Positions 59,020 through 64,000 of a stretch of 64,000 bases of DNA are shown here, piece after piece (the first letter of the stretch is position 1; each line of letters begins with the position of its first letter). Location of the stretch: positions 186,001 to 250,000 of the forward strand of contig NZ_CAMFLC010000001.1 of assembly GCF_945957465.1 (NCBI RefSeq). The letters run 5' to 3'. The notes below the pieces were generated by a model. That model saw only the letters and a program-made list of their open reading frames with translations, searched no databases and was not told where the DNA came from. The position numbers and the translations under genes were made by a program. Origin of the DNA: an uncultured Leifsonia sp. GTDB lineage: Bacteria; Actinomycetota; Actinomycetes; Actinomycetales; Microbacteriaceae.

Positions 59020-60036
59020 CTATTCCGCCGCTACCGGCTCGACCGCAGAGACGGTCGCCTTCGGACGTACCGAGAGCACCTTCTGGTCGTGCTTCTTGAT
59101 CGCGGCTTCGCCCTCGCGGAACTGCGAGTACATCGGGGCCGCGAGGAAGATCGTCGAATACGTACCCACGATGATGCCGATGAGGAGCGCGAGCGAGATG
59201 TCGCGGAGTGTCGCCGCACCGAACGCATACGCGCCGATGAAGAGGATGGACGCGACCGGCAGCACCGCCACCACCGCGGTGTTGATCGATCGCACCAGCG
59301 TCTGGTTGACGGCGAGGTTCACCGCCTCCGGGAACGTCCGCCTGGTGAGATCCAGCTCCTCGCGGGTGTTCTCTCGCACCTTGTCGAAGACCACGACGGT
59401 GTCGTAGAGCGAGTAGCCGAGGATCGTCAGGAAACCGATCATCGTCGCGGGCGACACCTCGAAGCCGACGAGCGCATAGATTCCCGCCGTGATGATGAGG
59501 TCGTGGAACAGCGAGATGATCGCCGAAGCCGACATCTTCCACGTGCGGAAGTACAGTGCCATGGCGATGAAGGCCAGCAGGAGGAAGACGATCAGGCCCT
59601 GGATGGTCTGCTGGGTGACGTCCGCGCCCCACGAGGGACCGATGAAGGTCGAGGAGACCTCGGACGACGGGACCCCGTACGCCTTCGCCAGAGCGTCCCC
59701 GACCGCCTTGGTCTGGGTCTCGGACAACTGATCGGTCTGCACCTGGATCGCGTTGGTGCCGACGACGCTCACATGCGACACGGCGTTCGGCACCACGCCC
59801 TGCACGGCGCCTTGCGCCTTGGAGGTGTCGGTGCTCTGCACCTGGCTGATGAGGAACTGGGATCCACCGCGGAACTCGATCGAGAAGTTGAACCCGCCCT
59901 TGACGACCGGGATCAGGATCGAGATGACGACCATCACGATCGCGATGGAGTACCAGATCTTGCGCTTGCCGACGAAGTCGAACGAGCGGGCGCCGGTGTA
60001 GAGGTCGTTTCCGAACCGGGTGAGGCGGCTGGCCAT
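59020..60036 (-). CDS. secF: Protein translocase subunit SecF
   Basis: A 338-residue membrane protein with about six helices; the first periplasmic loop follows NFSIEFRGGSQFLI. The SecF signature GYSLYDTVVVFDKVREN, shortened, is near residue 220. With SecD and YajC it uses the proton gradient to help complete Sec export. The ATG shares one base with the secD stop. Confidence 0.97.
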   Translation of the reverse strand: MASRLTRFGNDLYTGARSFDFVGKRKIWYSIAIVMVVISILIPVVKGGFNFSIEFRGGSQFLISQVQSTDTSKAQGAVQGVVPNAVSHVSVVGTNAIQVQTDQLSETQTKAVGDALAKAYGVPSSEVSSTFIGPSWGADVTQQTIQGLIVFLLLAFIAMALYFRTWKMSASAIISLFHDLIITAGIYALVGFEVSPATMIGFLTILGYSLYDTVVVFDKVRENTREELDLTRRTFPEAVNLAVNQTLVRSINTAVVAVLPVASILFIGAYAFGAATLRDISLALLIGIIVGTYSTIFLAAPMYSQFREGEAAIKKHDQKVLSVRPKATVSAVEPVAAE

Positions 60037-61775
60037 CAGTTGTCCTTCCCCTCGGACGAGCGATCCGACGAGGTCGATGCGGAAGCGGAAGCGAGCTCGG
60101 CCGCCTTGCGCTCGGCGATCGTCTGGCGGCGGGCGGCCTCCCCGCTGCTGCGAGCCGCCTTGCCCGCGCCGACGGTCGCCGGGGTCGGTGTGCGGAAGCG
60201 CGCGGCACCGCGATACACGGCGCCCAGGGCGTCTGGATCGAGGCCCGACAGCGGGTGTCCGCTGCTGAAGAACCGGGTCTTCGCGAGCAGCTGCAGCGTC
60301 GGGTGCGTGAACAGCAGCACCACGATCACGTCGATGATCGTCGTGAGGCCGAGCGTGAACGCGAAGCCGCGGACGTTCGCCGCCGCGAGGATGTACAGGA
60401 CGACCGCGGCGAGGAGGTTGGTCGCCTTGGACGCGTAGATCGTGCGTCGCGCGCGGCCCCAGCCGGCCTCGACTGCGGATTCGAGGCTCCGCCCATCCCG
60501 GAGCTCATCTCGTATTCGCTCGAAGTACACGATGAACGAGTCGGCCGTGAAGCCGATCGCCACGATCAGACCCGCGACGCCGGCCAGCGAGAGACGGTAG
60601 TCGTAGTGCCACGACAGCAGCGAGATCGTGAGCCAGGTGAGCGAACCGGCGACCACGAGCGAGAAGATCGTGACCAGGCCGAGAAGACGGTACTGGAAGA
60701 ACGTGTAGATCGCGACCAGGATCAGACCGATCAGACCGGCGATCAGTCCGCTGATGAGCTGCGAGGTGCCCAGCGTGGCCGAGATGTCGTCCTGGCTCTG
60801 CACCTTGAAGCTGAACGGCAGCGCGCCGAACTTCAGCTGATCGGCGAGGGCCTTGGCACTGGCTTCCGTGAAGTTGCCCGAGATCTGCGGCTTGCCGTCG
60901 GTGATGACGGCGTTCGTCGTGGGCGCCGAGATGACCCGGCCATCGAGAACGATGGCGAACTGGTTCTGCGCGCCGGTCAGGCCGTTGAGCCGCGTGGTGA
61001 CCTCGGCGAACTGCTTGGTGCCGGTGCTGTCGAAGACGATGTTGACCGCCCACTGACCGTTCGACACGCCCTGCGAGCTCTGCATGATGCCGGCGCTCGC
61101 GTCGGAGATGTTCTGGCCCTTGACCTCCACCGGGCCGAGCAGGTACTTGACCGTGTTGCCGTCGTCACACGTGATGAGCGGCTTGTCGGTCGGCGCGGCG
61201 CTGAGGTCTTTGTTCTTGTTGGCCGCGCAGTCGTACGCGTTGAACTGCGCCTGAAGCTCGGGCGTGACCCAGGCGAGGTCGCTGCCGTTCGTCGGCTTGG
61301 TGGACGGAGTCGACTGGAGGCCGGGGGCCGGGCTCGGAGCGGGGGTCGACTTGCCGTCGGCGCCCACGACCTCGTTGGTCGGGCCGCTCGTCGCGAGGAC
61401 GGGGCGGAAATCGAGGCGCGCACTCGCCTTGACCCGGTCGAGCGTCTGCTGGTCGGGCTTGCCCGGCAGCGAGACCACGATGTTTCGCGAGCCCTCGGTG
61501 GAGATCTGCGCCTCGGAGACGCCCGAGGCGTCGATGCGCTGGCGGATGATCGACACCGCCTGGTCGAGCTGCTGCTGCTGCACGGTCTGGCCGTTCTCGA
61601 CCTGCGGCGCGAGGATGATCTGCGTGCCGCCCTCCAAGTCGAGCGCGAGCTTGGGCAGCCACGTCGCGTTGCTGAAGAGGACGCCGGCCGCGAGGGTCCC
61701 GAGAAGGACCACCACGATGACGCCGAGCCACGTCAGCGAACGCCAGGCTTTTTTGACCGGGGTCGACTTTGCCAC
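60036..61775 (-). CDS. secD: Protein translocase subunit SecD
   Basis: A 579-residue SecD: one N-terminal helix (WLGVIVVVLLGTLAAGVLF), the P1 region beginning KLALDLEGGTQIIL, then five helices, with GFTADSFIVYFERIRDELR, shortened, as the conserved loop (the usual NVLI-type turn). A Pro/Ser/Thr-rich insert at about 145-165 is variable. The C-terminal tail is extended and basic/Ser-rich. The GTG start has only weak upstream complementarity, so its placement is less certain than the rest. Confidence 0.96.
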   Translation of the reverse strand: MAKSTPVKKAWRSLTWLGVIVVVLLGTLAAGVLFSNATWLPKLALDLEGGTQIILAPQVENGQTVQQQQLDQAVSIIRQRIDASGVSEAQISTEGSRNIVVSLPGKPDQQTLDRVKASARLDFRPVLATSGPTNEVVGADGKSTPAPSPAPGLQSTPSTKPTNGSDLAWVTPELQAQFNAYDCAANKNKDLSAAPTDKPLITCDDGNTVKYLLGPVEVKGQNISDASAGIMQSSQGVSNGQWAVNIVFDSTGTKQFAEVTTRLNGLTGAQNQFAIVLDGRVISAPTTNAVITDGKPQISGNFTEASAKALADQLKFGALPFSFKVQSQDDISATLGTSQLISGLIAGLIGLILVAIYTFFQYRLLGLVTIFSLVVAGSLTWLTISLLSWHYDYRLSLAGVAGLIVAIGFTADSFIVYFERIRDELRDGRSLESAVEAGWGRARRTIYASKATNLLAAVVLYILAAANVRGFAFTLGLTTIIDVIVVLLFTHPTLQLLAKTRFFSSGHPLSGLDPDALGAVYRGAARFRTPTPATVGAGKAARSSGEAARRQTIAERKAAELASASASTSSDRSSEGKDN

Positions 61776-61840
61776 CTAGGAACTCAGCTTTCTACGAGCG
61801 AACCGCGCACCCTCTCGGCGCGCGGAGCACAGGGATGCTA

Positions 61841-62248
61841 TCAGTCGTCGCTCTTGGCGCCGGGCTTCTTCGGCGCGTCGTCGATCCGCTCGCCGAACTC
61901 CGGCTCCGACGGCTCGACGGCGATCGCGTGATCCTCGTTGAGCTCCGGACCGGCGGCCTCGACGTCGGCGGTCTCGGCGGTCTTCGGCTCGACGACGCGG
62001 GCGAGCACCTGACGGTGCACCTTCACGACGTGGCCGGGGCTGGTCTCGATGAGCGCGGTGTTGTCGTCCTCGTCGACGGACAGCAGGGTGCCGTAGAGCC
62101 CGAAGTTGGTCATGACCTCGGCGCCTGGCACCATCTTCGAGCGCGTCTCCGCCTGCTCCTTCTGCCGCTTGCGGCTGTTGCGGAACATGAAGAACACGAG
62201 GGCCGCCAAGATGACGACCATCACAATGGTCAACGGGTCAATGGGCAT
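61841..62248 (-). CDS. yajC: Preprotein translocase subunit YajC
   Basis: A 135-residue protein with one N-terminal helix (LTIVMVVILAALVFFMFRNSRKRQKEQ start) and a YajC domain with VPGAEVMTNFGLYGTLLSVDEDDNTALIET (shortened) and an acidic C-terminus ending PKKPGAKSDD. It belongs to the SecDF-YajC complex. Its longer, acidic tail is common in actinobacteria. The ATG is 56 bases after ruvB. Confidence 0.95.
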   Translation of the reverse strand: MPIDPLTIVMVVILAALVFFMFRNSRKRQKEQAETRSKMVPGAEVMTNFGLYGTLLSVDEDDNTALIETSPGHVVKVHRQVLARVVEPKTAETADVEAAGPELNEDHAIAVEPSEPEFGERIDDAPKKPGAKSDD

Positions 62249-62304
62249 GAAGTCTGCCGAACCTTCCGGTTAAGTCAAGGGGGTAGGCGAATGGCCAGCT
62301 TGAA

Positions 62305-63342
62305 TTATAGGTCATCCATCAGGGACGGTTGCTGTGAGTGGCCCTGCTGCGGGCTGGGCATCCCGAAGTGCCGCCAGGCCGCGGGGGTCGCGACACGTCC
62401 GCGCGGGGTGCGCGAGAGCAGCCCGATGCGCACGAGGAAGGGCTCGACGACCGACTCGATGGTCTCCGCCTCTTCGCCCACCGACACCGCGAGGGTGTTC
62501 AGCCCCACCGGTCCACCGTCGAATCGCTCCAGGATCGCGTGCAGCACTGCGCGGTCGAGGCGGTCGAGGCCGAGAGCGTCGACGTCGTAGAGGTCGAGCG
62601 CGGAGCGCACCGCCTCGCGGTCGGCGCGGCGGCCGTGGACGAGCGCGTAGTCGCGCACGCGGCGCAGCAGCCGGTTGGCGATGCGCGGGGTCCCCCGGCA
62701 GCGCCCGGCGATCTCGGCGAGGGCCTCCCGGTCGATCTCGAACTCCAGCATGGTGGCCGCCCGCGAGAGCACCTGCGTCAGTTCGCTTTCGTCGTAGAAC
62801 TCGAGGTGGGCGGTGAATCCGAATCGGTCGCGCAGCGGGTTCGGCAGCAGCCCGGAACGCGTCGTGGCTCCGACGAGGGTGAACGGCGCGAGCTCGAGCG
62901 GGATGGAGGTGGCGCCTGCGCCCTTGCCGACCATGATGTCGATCCGGAAGTCCTCCATGGCCAGGTAGAGCATCTCCTCGGCGGAGCGCGCCATGCGGTG
63001 GATCTCGTCGATGAAGAGCACCTCCCCCGGCGTCAGTGAGGACAGCAGCGCGGCGAGGTCGCCCGCGTGCTGGATCGCCGGCCCGCTGGAGAGCCGCAGG
63101 GGCCGCTCGCTCTCGTGAGCCACGATCATCGCAAGGGTCGTCTTGCCGAGCCCCGGAGGCCCGGCGAGAAGGATGTGGTCCGCTGTGCGATCCTGCATCT
63201 TGGCTGCCGTGAGCAGCAGCTGAAGCTGCCCGCGCACCTTCGCCTGGCCCACGAACTCCGACAGTGTGCGGGGACGCAGGGCGCCCTCGAACGCGAGCTC
63301 GGACTCGGACTCGAGCTCGGGGGCGGTGAGGTCGTCGCTCAT
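62305..63342 (-). CDS. ruvB: Holliday junction branch migration helicase RuvB
   Basis: A 345-residue AAA+ motor. Walker A is [15 protein letters not shown], Walker [11 protein letters not shown], sensor 1 [10 protein letters not shown], and the [12 protein letters not shown]-terminus and C-terminal winged helix ([21 protein letters not shown]) are present. It drives branch migration together with RuvA, whose gene it overlaps by 4 bp. Confidence 0.98.
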   Translation of the reverse strand: MSDDLTAPELESESELAFEGALRPRTLSEFVGQAKVRGQLQLLLTAAKMQDRTADHILLAGPPGLGKTTLAMIVAHESERPLRLSSGPAIQHAGDLAALLSSLTPGEVLFIDEIHRMARSAEEMLYLAMEDFRIDIMVGKGAGATSIPLELAPFTLVGATTRSGLLPNPLRDRFGFTAHLEFYDESELTQVLSRAATMLEFEIDREALAEIAGRCRGTPRIANRLLRRVRDYALVHGRRADREAVRSALDLYDVDALGLDRLDRAVLHAILERFDGGPVGLNTLAVSVGEEAETIESVVEPFLVRIGLLSRTPRGRVATPAAWRHFGMPSPQQGHSQQPSLMDDL

Positions 63343-63977
63343 CGTGCGGCGCCCCTCGCCGGACCCGCCGCTGCCGGGCCGAGCCGAGCGAGCGTGAGAC
63401 GCAGGAGCGTCTGCACGGAATCACGCGCGCTTTCGTCCGTCTCGGCGACGACGTCGGCGACCGCCTCCGCCGCGACCTTCTCGGGCCAGCCGAGGCCCAC
63501 CAGCGCCACGAGCACGCTGTCGGGAACCGCCGACGGCGCTCCCCCGGTCGGGACGGCACGCGCCGGCGCGCGGCGCGCGGCGGCCAGCTTGCCCGTGAGC
63601 GACACGACGATCAGCTTGGCGGTCTTGGGTCCGATGCCCGACACCTTGCGGAACGGGGCGTCGTCGTCCGCGGCGACCGCGTCGGCGACCTGCTCCGGGC
63701 TGAGCACGGACAGGACGCCGATCGCCGATTTCGGGCCGACTCCCGAAACGCCGTTGAGCAGTTCGAAGACCTGCAATTGCTCGAGGTCGGAGAAGCCGAA
63801 GAGTTGGAGAGCGTCTTCGCGCACGATCAGCGTCGTGTGGACGAACGCCTCCTCGCCGACGCGCAAGGACAGCACGTGGTCGGGGGTGAGCTGCACGGCG
63901 AAGCCGACGCCGCCCACCTCGATCACAGCGGTACCGCCGATCGCAGAGAGGACGGTGCCGCGGAGGGAGGAGATCAC
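63339..63977 (-). CDS. ruvA: Holliday junction DNA-binding protein RuvA
   Basis: A 212-residue protein: an N-terminal OB domain ([12 protein letters not shown]), two HhH motifs in [15 protein letters not shown] and [16 protein letters not shown], and a C-terminal RuvB-contact domain after a Pro/Ala linker. It forms the tetramer holding the Holliday junction. The GTG start begins at the edge of the window and may overlap the end of ruvC. Confidence 0.98.
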   Translation of the reverse strand: MISSLRGTVLSAIGGTAVIEVGGVGFAVQLTPDHVLSLRVGEEAFVHTTLIVREDALQLFGFSDLEQLQVFELLNGVSGVGPKSAIGVLSVLSPEQVADAVAADDDAPFRKVSGIGPKTAKLIVVSLTGKLAAARRAPARAVPTGGAPSAVPDSVLVALVGLGWPEKVAAEAVADVVAETDESARDSVQTLLRLTLARLGPAAAGPARGAAR

Positions 63978-64000
63978 CTGGCAAGCCTACGGGGCGCCGC
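63974..64000 (-). CDS. Possible C-terminal end of ruvC
   Basis: The last 27 bases read on the minus strand as a frame ending in TGA, with a basic tail AAPRRLAR, and the TGA overlaps the ruvA GTG by 4 bp (GTGA). ruvC precedes ruvA in most actinobacteria, so this is probably its end. Eight residues are too few to prove it. Confidence 0.35.
   Translation of the reverse strand, partial: AAPRRLAR

Noticed and set aside
57004..60438. Long plus-strand open frame opposite rsh, rhodanese, secF and part of secD
   Set aside because: It spans several unambiguous minus-strand genes and shows no domain signature.

Overview
The window is a stretch of high-G+C chromosome from an actinobacterium, most likely a member of the Microbacteriaceae (Leifsonia/Microbacterium type). 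The evidence is GTG/TTG starts, densely overlapping genes, a helicase-dead PriA, a guanylate kinase carrying an N-terminal actinobacterial IHF (mIHF) domain, a HGxxPAAW protein and a TIGR02234 membrane protein inside the trp cluster, and a PH-like membrane protein inside the pyr operon. The genus is an inference. I see no rRNA, tRNA, CRISPR array, insertion sequence, prophage or integrase. No gene-free stretch exceeds about 210 bases.

Nearly all genes lie on the minus strand, so transcription runs from high to low coordinates. Plus-strand exceptions are the transporter tail at the left edge, an MFS transporter near 20-21 kb, and ppiA, a DUF349 protein and an AbiEi-like gene at 53.5-56.4 kb.

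From the right edge: ruvA-ruvB (recombination), yajC-secD-secF (export), a rhodanese, and rsh ((p)ppGpp control). After the plus-strand island come rarA, rpsD with a long leader, a DUF948 protein and a small membrane protein. Then follow alaS-ruvX-mltG-aroE-aroC-aroK-aroB-aroQ (shikimate pathway to chorismate), efp-nusB, and a DsbA-like lipoprotein.

The pyrR-pyrB-pyrC-(PH-like)-carA-carB-pyrF-gmk series covers UMP synthesis plus guanylate kinase. It is preceded by a hairpin matching the PyrR-binding consensus right against the ribosome binding site. rpoZ, coaBC, metK, priA, fmt, rsmB and rpe follow.

Next, hisE-hisG-hisF-hisI runs by overlap into trpE, two small membrane proteins, and trpC-trpB-trpA. 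lgt, gltB-gltD (glutamate synthase) and pyk come after. The left end holds a LolA-like protein coupled to an ABC-2 exporter and the tail of an EamA-family transporter.

Most of the window is conserved housekeeping sequence and I did not find a clear new multi-gene system. The points most worth a second look are three 20-bp-phased palindromes at 250-310, the PyrR RNA element, the mIHF-Gmk fusion, the acidic N-terminal extension of AroE, a 30-residue ORF fitted exactly between aroB and aroQ, and an orphan AbiEi-like gene.
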